DNA from: Sweltsa coloradensis
Lineage: Eukaryota; Arthropoda; Insecta; Plecoptera; Chloroperlidae
Direction of reading: 5' to 3'
Assembly (NCBI GenBank): GCA_024449915.1
Contig: JAMZAV010005023.1
Span: 36,191 to 100,190 of the forward strand
DNA: 64,000 nucleotides
The notes beneath the pieces are model-generated. The model searched no databases, was not told where the DNA came from, and worked only from the letters and a program-made list of their open reading frames with translations. The translations under genes were made by a program, and so were the position numbers. Shown piece after piece: positions 53,525-61,829 of this stretch; the stretch's first letter is position 1, and each line of letters starts with the position of its first letter.

Positions 53525-53972
53525 CCCCGTCTGGGCCCGTGGTAGAATTGGCCCAGAGCATGGCTCTTCTAATCGTAAAAGGCGATTGGAGAGAAAAAGT
53601 CCACCTCGCATACATTAGCTAGAAAGAGCGGAGTATTTTACTCCACGAAACTAGAGGCGAGCTCTGGCAATCGTCGTCGCGGACCTTGCCCCCTTTCCTT
53701 GACGACCCCCCGGCGACGATGACAAAGACACAACGAACGATGACAAAGACGATGACGACCGCGACGTGAGAAACCCCCTTCCACCCCTTACCCGTGGCTG
53801 GTTCTGACCAGCATGAGCCCCTCCTCCCCACCCCCCCTTAGGCTAGAGTGGTGCATTATGACCTAACGGTTGACGCGTCCTTAATCCAAATAAACAAACC
53901 CCCTTGCCCCCCCCTTGCCTAGAGTGGTGCATTATGACCTAACGGTTGACGCGTCCTAATCCAAATAAACCA
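53525..53972 (+). mobile_element. Family A, full length, with extra tandem 3' end
   Basis: CCCCGTCTGGGCCCGTGGTA to AATCCAAATAAACAAA (53897), then a second 3' end (53898-53972: CTTGCCTAGAGTGGTGCATT to TAATCCAAATAAACC) almost identical to the first. Confidence 0.88.
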
Positions 53973-54160
53973 CAATTGTTGTCGCAATAATCATACATCA
54001 TGGACGTACGCAAAGTACCAGATTTATTATGATTGTCATCCTGTGAGAGGGCAGAACGCTGTGAACATTGTATAGTTTCATATGCAAACCAGATATTCTT
54101 TCCTCACTTGAAATGTAAGTCCCTCGTAACCTAAATTGACAAGTACAGCGTTGCAACCCC
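53973..54160. other. Unassigned spacer
   Basis: No feature recognised. Confidence 0.35.
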
Positions 54161-54164
54161 CCTC

Positions 54165-54545
54165 CTTGCCTGTGGCTGGTTCTGACCAGCACTGTTGTGT
54201 CCTTCCTACATCCCCTAGGATAGCGTGGAGCTCATGTACTAACGATTGACTTGCTTAATTAAAAAAATCTTAAGTCGATTTATAGGCTATTTACAGTCTT
54301 TACATGCAGTCGTCGTCGGGGACCCCTCCCCACTAACTCGATGACCTCCCAGACGAAGACGACAATGACAACACGAACAATGACTAGGACCGTGACCTAC
54401 ACGACGTGACCACCCCCTTTGTTTTCTTCAACCCTACCATACCAGCCTGTGACTTTTCTCCACACATCTACTATGCTTGAGTGGCGAATTATTACCTAAC
54501 GGTTGACGTTCCTTTTATCCATAGAAACTATAAAACTCAAATAAT
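54165..54545 (+). mobile_element. Two partial Family A copies
   Basis: 54165-54275 3' quarter (CTGTGGCTGGTTCTGACCAG). 54303-54545 from ATGCAGTCGTCGTCGGGGAC to TATCCATAGAAAC with a decayed hairpin. Confidence 0.7.
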
Positions 54546-54554
54546 AAAATAAAA

Positions 54555-54645
54555 TGAATTCAACGTAGTAACTTACGATATCACAGGTTGCGCAATATAA
54601 CTTACCCGGTTGAAGGACCCTAGTTTTTCTCTTTGTTTTGTTTGA
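54555..54645 (+). mobile_element. LINE-B 3' terminus
   Basis: ATATCACAGGTTGCGCAATA, CCGGTTGAAGGACCCTAG; stem partly lost. Confidence 0.6.
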
Positions 54646-54666
54646 TAAGCGTGGTTGAGCGTGTGT

Positions 54667-55033
54667 GTGTCTGGGCCCGAGGTAGAAGTTGGCCCAGAGC
54701 ATGGCTCTGCTGATCGTGGGCGAGGAAAGAGATAAAGTTCTTCTCGCATACATCAGCAAGTGTGTTGGGGAGTATATTATAATATTGGACCCCGAAACTA
54801 GAGGCGAGCTCTGGTAATCGTCGTCGGGGACCTTGCACATTTCCCTTGACGGCCTCCCCGAAAACGACGATAACACACGAACGATGACTAAGACGATGAC
54901 GACCGCGGCGTGATAAGCCCCCCCCCACACCTTTCCTCCCCATAACCGTGGCTGGTGCTGACCAGCATGAGACATTCCTCCCATTATGAGTCTTTGACCT
55001 AACGGTTGACGAGCCCTTAATCCAAAACTCCAG
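54667..55033 (+). mobile_element. Family A, full length
   Basis: GTCTGGGCCCGAGGTAGAAG to CCCTTAATCCAAAACTCC, preceded by a (GT)6 run. A 162-codon minus ORF covers it; not conserved elsewhere. Confidence 0.85.
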
Positions 55034-55079
55034 AATACATATCAATTGTAATTTTATAACCTAATAAAAGATTATAACG

Positions 55080-55191
55080 AACTCACAACAAATACATTCT
55101 ATTACCTTACAATATCACTGCTGCTGAGTATAACGGCGACTAAAGTTCTTAATTTCTTATCCAAAGTAATTTATTTAACATAATTTATTTC
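55080..55191 (+). mobile_element. LINE-B fragments
   Basis: 55098-55130 diverged terminus (AATATCACTGCTGCTGAG); 55132-55190 last codons and start of a 3'UTR (AACGGCGACTAAAGTTCTTA), broken by the next LINE. Confidence 0.6.
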
Positions 55192-55835
55192 CTAAGAGAA
55201 ACTTCTCCAACCCATTGGTGAATGTCCACATTGCGAACGTACCAGGCCCGTGGACCGTGGCCATTCGCAATGCGCGATTCTGAACCCTCTGGAGCTTGTC
55301 AATAGGTGATTTACATGCAGTTGCCCACACAGGTGCGGCAATCTAAGAAAAGGTCTGATTGATGACTTATATAATAGTACCGTGTTAGCAATTGAGAGAC
55401 CGTTTTTTGCCTTTAGTAGGCAATGCAGCAACCCTAGCCTCTGCGATGCCTTGCTGGCTACGCTGTCAATGTGTTTACCCCACGTGAGCTGCTCATCTAG
55501 TATGGCCCCCAGATACTTGGCATATTTGCTTGTTGGGATATCCTCCCCAAATAATTCTAGACTATCATGGTCGACATACTTGGCTGATCTTCGTCTTGTA
55601 AATAGGACAGAGTCACTTTTGGTGACGTTTACTTTAATTCGCCATAGCTCAAACCATGATTTCAGGGCATTTATGGCCTTTTGTAGTAGGTCGAAGGCTC
55701 TAGAAGCATTCCACGATCTAGCAATAACTGCCGTGTCGTCTGCATAGATGGCATAGTGGACCCCAACCACTTTAGGCATGTCATTGATAAAAATAGTTAA
55801 TAACACCGGTCCCAGGATAGCAACATACAAACAAC
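55192..55835 (-). CDS. Jockey-clade LINE RT, 5'-truncated
   Basis: Minus-strand frame starting inside RT motif 4: LGPVLLTIFINDMPK, then YAIYADDTAVIARSW (catalytic YADD), KVNVTKSDSVLFTRRRS, KYAKYLGAILDEQLTWGKH, SQRLGLLHCLLKAKNGLS and LLYKSSIRPFL. The C-terminal part shifts frame after RPFL (a YGCPVWG-like block is degraded). These motifs are those of Jockey-type elements and differ clearly from the 49-51.8 kb LINE. The 5' edge abuts the Penelope terminal repeat at 55841, within a few bases. Confidence 0.78.
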
Positions 55836-55897
55836 CAATTCAATAATAAAACTTGGCTGTCGGGATACGCCGTGTCGATTGTCATTATTCAAATGCT

Positions 55898-55931
55898 GAC
55901 GTTTCGAACTGATTGCACAGCTCATCTTCAG
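55898..55931 (-). ncRNA. Hammerhead ribozyme-like motif in Penelope terminal repeat
   Basis: On the minus strand: CTGAAGA (core CUGANGA), stem II GAGCTG/CAGTTC (6 pairs, one G-U) with a 7-base loop, then GAAACGTC (core GAA, 2-bp stem III, cleavage triplet GUC). Very short stem III is the known style of hammerheads in Penelope-like elements, thought to act as dimers. Stem I is not obvious. Confidence 0.65.
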
Positions 55932-56044
55932 AGGTGTGAAGAGGAAATCACTGGGCAGAACCTACTCGATCCAGCTCGACCCAGTGAATGACAAAGTACA
56001 ATTGTGTGCAACCTCCTTTATATAAAACCATGACGCATGCGCGT

Positions 56045-56416
56045 TTAATCAACATTAATATTTCTAGTATGTTCTGCACGTGCTAACTTTAAACGTTCTA
56101 ATGTTGGCCTCCAAGTTCTACTCAGTTTTAGCCCATCGTCTCTGTTAAAATTGTCAGATTTCATTTCTATTTCAATAGCTTCACGTACAAGACGAGGGCG
56201 GTATTGTTTAACTGTGGCTAGTACACGTGTGTTGTCAAAGTTGATGTTATGACAAAAGTCAACACAATGTTCTGCTAAAGCTGATTTTTCAACATGACCT
56301 AATTTTGTGTGACTTATATGTTCTTTAAGTCTTGTTGACACCTTTCTACCAGTCTGCCCTATGTACACGTTATTACAAGCCCCACACGGTATCTCGTACA
56401 CTCCAAGTACATCCAA
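56045..56416 (-). CDS. Penelope-like element GIY-YIG endonuclease domain (partial)
   Basis: 123-codon minus frame: YEIPCGACNNVYIGQTGRK contains the GIY-YIG-type core (here VYIGQTGR). LKEHISHTKLGHVEKSALAE, HCVDFCHNINFD and the conserved REAIEIE follow, then a terminal RTWRPTL block. This is the C-terminal nuclease that nicks target DNA in Penelope-like retroelements. Upstream it joins RT motif 2 by deletion. Confidence 0.85.
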   Translation of the reverse strand: MDVLGVYEIPCGACNNVYIGQTGRKVSTRLKEHISHTKLGHVEKSALAEHCVDFCHNINFDNTRVLATVKQYRPRLVREAIEIEMKSDNFNRDDGLKLSRTWRPTLERLKLARAEHTRNINVD

Positions 56417-57615
56417 GGGGGGGGAGCTTATCCTTCGCAGAGTGGTGAGAGTCCTTTATATACGAGGCAGCTTCTGTCACCCAAGGTTGTAAAATGTCTA
56501 GATAAAAACTTTGACACCTTATATGATGGAGCACCAATAGTACTTACAATAGGCCGAAGCGGAAAACCAACTTTGTGGACTTTCGGCAAGCCATATAATC
56601 TAGGTGTACACGAATTAGATGGTAAATTCTTGTTTTTGTTTCATCTTCTAGAGTTGATCGTTTAACCATGTCCAACAATATCCTTTCGATCTTGGCTGTA
56701 GGGTCACGTTTAAGTTTCTCATAAGTATTGGCCTTCAAAAGTTCATAAACCTGCGCTTTTAATCATCTTTTTCTCATTACTACAGAAGCATCACCTTATC
56801 AGCGGCAAGTACTATATATCACTTCTCTTTTTTAAGTTTACCTAAAGCAATCCGCTCTACCCGTGCTGATGTTCTGTCGTGGAGGTTTAGCTAACGTTTT
56901 ATCCTCGCTGTCTCCGCTCGCACTTCCTCTGCCTGATTAACCGGAAAACCCCAAGATAAGCTGTCTCAACACCACAAACAATGTTTTCTACTGGAATGTG
57001 TTTAGGCGTTAGTGCAAAATTAAACCCTTTCTTTAAAACGGATAATGTAGCATCATCCAGTGACTCTCCAGTTTGATTGTATATTTTTTGTTTACGCCCA
57101 AGTGGTTTTGTTGCCTGTTTAGCTTATGTTTACATAATTTTTCGAACTTGCATACCTGCTTCCGGTGGTTAGAGCGTGTGTCATTGCCGCATGTTGTTCA
57201 GCAGCAGCATCCACCTTATAAACACACAGGGATGCATGACGTAACTCAAACGTTGATGATCCTTAAATAATTGTTGAGCATTCTTGTCAAGTTCTCGACG
57301 TATTGTACGGATCTCTGCGCTTTAAATAAAGCTTCACTTGCACGTTTCAAAATTCGCCGAGTGGCTTGGGTATTCTTCAAATATTTAACACGTGAAAATT
57401 CAGGTAAAACGTCACTGCTCTACATCTTAAAAGAAACGTAAGGTACACACAATTGACTTTCTTCGATCTTAATTTATCAAAACTTCTTGATAAAATCGTT
57501 TATCTCCTCCCCGTAGAGGCGAGTTAAAAACTTGTCGTAGGCTTTAAACGGCCCGAGTCAATAATAAAACTTGGCTGTCGGGATACGCCGTGTCGATTGT
57601 CATTATTCAAATGCT

Positions 57616-57650
57616 GACGTTTCGAACTGATTGAAACAGCTCATCTTCAG
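57616..57650 (-). ncRNA. Hammerhead-like motif, second terminal repeat
   Basis: Same CTGAAGA, GAGCTG/CAGTTC stem and GAAACGTC as at 55898-55931, with loop TTTCAAT instead of TGCAAT. The loop varies while the core is conserved. Confidence 0.62.
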
Positions 57651-57652
57651 AG

Positions 57653-58600
57653 TTGGAAGAGGAAATCACGGGGCAGATCATGGTGAGTTTTGATGTGACG
57701 TCTTTATTTACTAATATACCGATTGCAGAAGCCGTCGACGTGATTAAAGAGAAGTGCCCGGGTAATATTGCAGCATTGGTTAGAGATTGTGTTAAACTCT
57801 TCGTTTTTTCATGTTTGACGGACAATATTATAAACAAATTGAAGGAACGCCTATGGGTTCACCAGTTTCACCCGCTGTGGCTAATCTTTACATGGAACTT
57901 TTTGGGGTTAATGCCCTAAAAGGAGCGAAGCTAGTGCCATCTCATTTTTATCGATTTATGGATGACACATTCGCCGTGTGGCCTCATAGTAGGGAGGAGC
58001 TCGACGAGTTCTTAATATATCTTAATAGCCTGAGTGGTATATTAAGTTTACCATGGAAGTTGAAATCGATGGAAAGCTGCCGTTCTTGGATGTTATGGTG
58101 GACTAGAAAAGGTGATGGCAGATTAGGACACTCCGTTTTCAGAAAAGCCACGCATACAGGTCGGTATTTGAATGCGGCTTCTCACCATCATCCCGCTCAA
58201 AAACGCCCCTGTCCTAAACACTCTGGCGGGGCAGAGCGAACAGAATTTCTGATGAAGAGCATGTTGATGAGGAGTTCAGATACTTCGAAAAATGCTGCGC
58301 AAAATGGGTACAATAACAGAGATATTTTTTCAAGCATTGAGAAAACCCTGTGTGTACCAGCCTTACCTACAGCTACTGGCGAGTTACAACAAGAAGAAAG
58401 CGTCCCGTTTGCATATTTGCCATATGTTGAAAAAACTACGGACCGATTGGGGAAGTTGTTGAAGAAATACAACATAAAAACAATTTACACCACGGATAGG
58501 AAACTTTGTAGCATGTTTAACTCTGCGAAGGAAAGCTCCCCCCCTTGGATGTACCTGGAGTGTACGAGATACCGTGTGGGGCTTGTAATAACGTGTACAT
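57653..58600 (+). pseudogene. Penelope-like reverse transcriptase, motifs 3-7
   Basis: 57653: MVSFDVTSLFTNIPIAEAVD (motif 3), then after a frameshift near 57810 MGSPVSPAVANLYMELF (motif 4) and FYRFMDDTFAVWPHS (catalytic RFMDD). Then FTMEVEIDGKLPFLDVMV-like sequence in a shifted frame (58045-58105), RKATHTGRYLNAASHHHPAQ, and VPFAYLPYVEKTTDRLGKLL. At least three frame changes. The SFDVTSLFTN and GSPVSPxxAN motifs are diagnostic of Penelope-like RT. Confidence 0.8.
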
Positions 58601-58778
58601 AGGGCAGACTGGTAGAAAGGGGTCAACAAAACTTAAAGAACATATAAATCACACAAAATTAGGTCATGTTGAAAAAACAGCTTTAGCAGAACATTGTGTT
58701 GACTTTTGTCAAACATCAACTTTGACCAACCCCCGTGTACTAGCCACAGTTAACAATACCGCCCTCGTCTTGTACTGA
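58545..58778 (+). pseudogene. Penelope-like GIY-YIG domain, second copy
   Basis: VYEIPCGACNNVYIGQTGRK, LKEHINHTKLGHVEKTALAE, HCVDFCQTSTLTNPRVLATV, then a frameshift; a later frame (58780-58880) holds the RTWRPTL block. About the same sequence as 56416-56045, so the two elements are close relatives. Confidence 0.8.
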
Positions 58779-59027
58779 AGCTATTTAAATAGAAATGAAA
58801 ACTGACAATTTTACAGAGACGATGGGCTAAAACTGAGTAGAACTTGGAGGCCAACATTAGAACGTTTAAAGTTAGGGCCCTGCAGAACATACAGAAATAT
58901 TAATGTTGATTAAACGCGCATGCGTCCCTGGTTTTATATAAAGGAGGTTGCACACAATTGTACTTTGTCATTCACTGGGTCGAGCTGGATCGAGTAGGTT
59001 CTGCCCCGTGATTTCCTCTTCACACCT

Positions 59028-59061
59028 CTGAAGATGAGCTGTGCATCAGTTCGAAAAAGTC
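59028..59061 (+). ncRNA. Hammerhead-like motif, mutated
   Basis: CTGAAGATGAGCTGTGCATC and AGTTCGAAAAAGTC: core CUGANGA and stem II remain, but the GAAACGTC segment is now GAAAAAGTC, which breaks the 2-bp stem III. Probably inactive. Confidence 0.55.
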
Positions 59062-59127
59062 AGCATTTGAATAATGACAATCGACACGGCGTATCCCGAC
59101 AGCCAGTTTTATTATTGACTCGGGGCC

Positions 59128-59339
59128 CTGAAAGCCTACGTCAAGTTAACCAATTCAATGTTTTACATAAAAAATCACTCGCCGCGCAATATGGCCTAGT
59201 TCCTGTTGTCGTCATCTTAGATCATTGCAGTCATTTTCACGTTCTCCACAGAAAGGAACCCTTTTAAAAGATTAGTAACTTTTGCCTAAAAATGAACTTA
59301 TCCAGTTCCCGTTTCTCAATAGGAACTTATAGTTTATTT
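59128..59339. other. Unassigned, with a possible LINE-B tail
   Basis: 59183-59218 (CGCCGCGCAATATGGCCTAG, GTTGTCGTC) resembles a shortened LINE-B terminus. Confidence 0.4.
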
Positions 59340-59715
59340 TCGTGCGAAGTCCTCCCCGGGTGCAATGCAGCCCGTGCAGCTGTCTAACTAGATAGAAGTT
59401 TGGAAAATTAGGATTATGTAAGAGTGCCCAGGGTGCAATGCAAGCCCTTGCAGGTGCCTAACTAGATAGAAGTTTTGGAGTTAGGATTGTGTAAGGGTGC
59501 CCAGGGTGCAATGCGCCCTTGCAGCTGTCTAACTAGATAGAAGTTTTGGAGTTATTTTCGTGCGAAGTCTGCCCAGGGTGCAATGCTGCCCTTGCAGCTG
59601 TCTAACTAGATAGAAGTTTTGGAGTTATTTTCGTGCGAAGTCTGCCCAGGGTGCAATGCTGCCCTTGCAGCTGTCTAACTAGATAGAAGTTTTGGAGTTA
59701 GGATTGTGTAAGAGT
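59340..59715. repeat. ~73-bp minisatellite, five units, two alternating types
   Basis: Each unit has CCCAGGGTGCAATG, CCTTGCAGCTGTCTAACTAG and ATAGAAGTTTTGGAGTTA. Linkers are either GGATTGTGTAAGAGTG or TTTTCGTGCGAAGTCTG. The order is cgaag, gtaag, gtaag, cgaag, cgaag, then gtaag. The last full units are almost identical. Repeat length and lack of unique spacers exclude CRISPR. Confidence 0.9.
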
Positions 59716-59958
59716 GTCCAAGAGAAATTAAGAGGACTCAATCCTCTGCATTCGAATAACGACTGTGGAAACCCTTGCAAATATCTTCAGTTTATGATTG
59801 CCGGTCTCGACTGGATTTAAATAAATAAATAAATAAATTTTATTTAGAGTCTACCCACTCAGTTATATAACTGATTTTCAGTGGGGGACTTTAAATTTGA
59901 AACCAGGACCTTCAGAAACAAAGTCTCTCCTCTAAACTAGAAACAATACTGTCGGTGA
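59716..59958 (-). mobile_element. tRNA-derived SINE, third copy, mosaic
   Basis: TTAAGAGGACTCAATCCTCT and TGATTGCCGGTCTCGACTGG match 34300-34380. Then an (AAAT)n run and GAGTCTACCCACTCAGTTAT interrupt, and a second tRNA-like head (complement of GAAACCAGGACCTTCAG...AATACTGTCGGT) closes it. Two SINE variants appear recombined. Confidence 0.65.
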
Positions 59959-60197
59959 TGTTAGCAGAATGTCTACTAACGCACTTAATTTGATCTCTTC
60001 CACTCCAAAAACGTAGAACGTGATAATCATAATTATTATAATAATGGCGAAAGACTTGATCCATTTCTCATTCAAAGTAATAAAAACTATTAGCATCAAA
60101 CACACCATAAACTCATTTAATTAACTTACAATATCTCAGGTGGCGCAATATGACCCAACCGGTTGAAACGCCCTAGTTTCTCGCGTCGTCGTTGTTA
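59955..60197 (+). pseudogene. LINE-B 3' end, internally deleted
   Basis: GATGTTAGCAGAATGTCTAC, degraded tail codons, short 3'UTR, hairpin GGTGGCGCAATATGACCC and CTCGCGTCGTCG. Confidence 0.7.
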
Positions 60198-60210
60198 CAA
60201 GTCCTAATAT

Positions 60211-60585
60211 GGTTTCTGGATAGAATTGGCCCAGAGCATGGCTCTGCTAATAGTAAAAGGCGATTCAAGAGAAAAAGTCCACCTTGCAAACATCAGCTAG
60301 AAATAGCGGAATATCTTACTCCCCGAAACTAGAGGCGAGCTCTGGCAATCGTCGTCGGGGACCTTGCCCCCTTCCCTTGACGACACCCCGGCGACGATGA
60401 CAATGACACAACGAACGATGACAAAGACGATGACGACCGCGACGTGAGAAACCCCCTTCCTCCCCTTACCCGTAGATGGTTCTGACCAGCATGGGCCCCT
60501 CCTCCCCCATGCCCCCTTAGGCTAGAGTGGTGCATTATGACCTAACGGTTGACGCATCCTTAATCTAAATAAACCAAAATTAAAC
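60211..60585 (+). mobile_element. Family A, full length
   Basis: GGATAGAATTGGCCCAGAGC to AATCTAAATAAACCAAAA; the first ~15 bp of the head are missing, otherwise very close to 52463-52845. Confidence 0.88.
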
Positions 60586-61829
60586 AATGTCCACAAAGTA
60601 AACAAAACAGGGGCGAGCTCTGTTGGTCGCGGTCTTTGGGAGACAAAACCCCCCCTGCCCTTGACGCCCTCCTGGACGCCCCCCCCCCCGACGAGAAATA
60701 ATGTAACCCCCCCAAAAAACCCCCCCTTTTTCCCCACCACCGATACCCTTTTTTAATTTTTTTTATTTAAATGATTTTTTTCCCCGCTGCTAGGCGAGTG
60801 GGCCATTTAGGGCCTATTCCCTCTTTAGCCTGTCCCCAAGGGTTTACAAAAACAAACACCCTAAGTTGCAAGAAAACAAATACATAATATAGAAAAAAAG
60901 TTGTGATTAAGACATAAGGGAAAGTACATGATTTTGAAAAGCTAAAAATCATGATGGGGGATGATCATGATGATGATGATAAATGCGGGGGGCCCTTTCT
61001 CCCCTTTATTCCTTATGGGCCCAAAGTGTGGCATTATGAAAAACCCTGCAATGCGCTCCTAATCAAATTTAATTTAAAACGAAATTTTAATCAATTTATT
61101 AATTTAACAATAAAACATGACGGCGCAATAAAAAACCCCCTCCCCGGGTTGGAGCCCTCTAGTTTCTCTTGTCGCCTTTTTTCCTTAATGCATCCCCTCT
61201 AGTTTTTTTTATGTTAAGTGGCACATTATTACCGTACGGTTGACGCCCCTTTTAGAAAATAATGAATTCAATAAACTTTTATTCAAAGTCCCTTTAAATA
61301 AAATTAGGCGGAGGCCATTTTCAAAACATAAAAATTAAATTTTTTATCCCCAAAACCCCTTTAAATTAAAAAAAATTCCCGAAGGATGGAAAAAAGGAAA
61401 TAAACCTCCACGCTCATTTCGGGGACTCCCAAAAAAAAGTAAAAAAAAGGAAAAGGCGATTCAAAAAAAAAAAGGCCCCCTCGAAAACATCAGTTTTGTA
61501 AGAAGGGTAGTATATTACTCCCCGAAACAAGAGACGATTTGGGAAATCGTCGGGGGGACCTCACCCCCCTTCCCTTTTGAGGGCCCCCCTCGCGAGATAA
61601 ACGACAATGCGACCGGCAAACGTGAAAACCCCCCTTTTTCCCCCCCTTTTACCCGAAGCTTTTTTCTGCCCAGCTTTGGCCCCTTCACATTGGGGGAAAG
61701 GGAAACAAAAGCAAAACGACATGTTTGTGCACCTGACTGACCCCGTTTGGGGAAGTTTATTTTTTTTTTTAATATTTATGGTTGTCTGATTTATTTCCCG
61801 ATAGTTGGCGAAGTGCCTTTCCAAATTTT
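60586..61829 (+). other. Low-quality zone with degraded Family A and LINE-B pieces
   Basis: Homopolymer-stretched but recognisable: GGGGCGAGCTCTGTTGG (60611), a LINE-B hairpin-like ACGGCGCAATAAAAAACCC (61120), and a Family A body 61430-61690 (AAAAGGCGATTC, AGAAGGGTAGTATATTACTC). ORFs here are unreliable. Confidence 0.55.

Larger units (their letters stand above)
55841..57558 (-). mobile_element. Penelope-like element 1 (minus), internally deleted
   Basis: Reads from about 57558 down to 55841. N-terminal region in damaged frames (VVNLSGESLDDATLSVLKKG-like, near 57080-57000), then AKIERILLDMVKR, LRPIVSTIGAPSYKVSK and, right after that, the GIY-YIG domain. RT motifs 3-7 are deleted. The 3' terminal repeat (55841-56045) carries a hammerhead-like motif. 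Confidence 0.82.
57559..59127 (+). mobile_element. Penelope-like element 2 (plus) between inverted terminal repeats
   Basis: Left terminal repeat 57559-57652 is in minus orientation; right one (58910-59117) is in plus orientation. Shared flank CCCGAGTCAATAATAAAACT extends the palindrome. The element starts abruptly in RT motif 3, so it is 5'-truncated. Together with element 1 it forms a head-to-head pair, a known outcome of Penelope insertion. Confidence 0.82.

Noticed and set aside
55192..55835. Jockey fragment and 49-51.8 kb LINE as one element
   Set aside because: RT motifs differ clearly (YADDTAV versus FADDLKVY) and both include the same region, so they are separate families.
59340..59715. 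Possible CRISPR array
   Set aside because: Units are contiguous with no unique spacers of constant size; the host is an animal. Same for the GGTCACCAACA repeats at 17380-17660.
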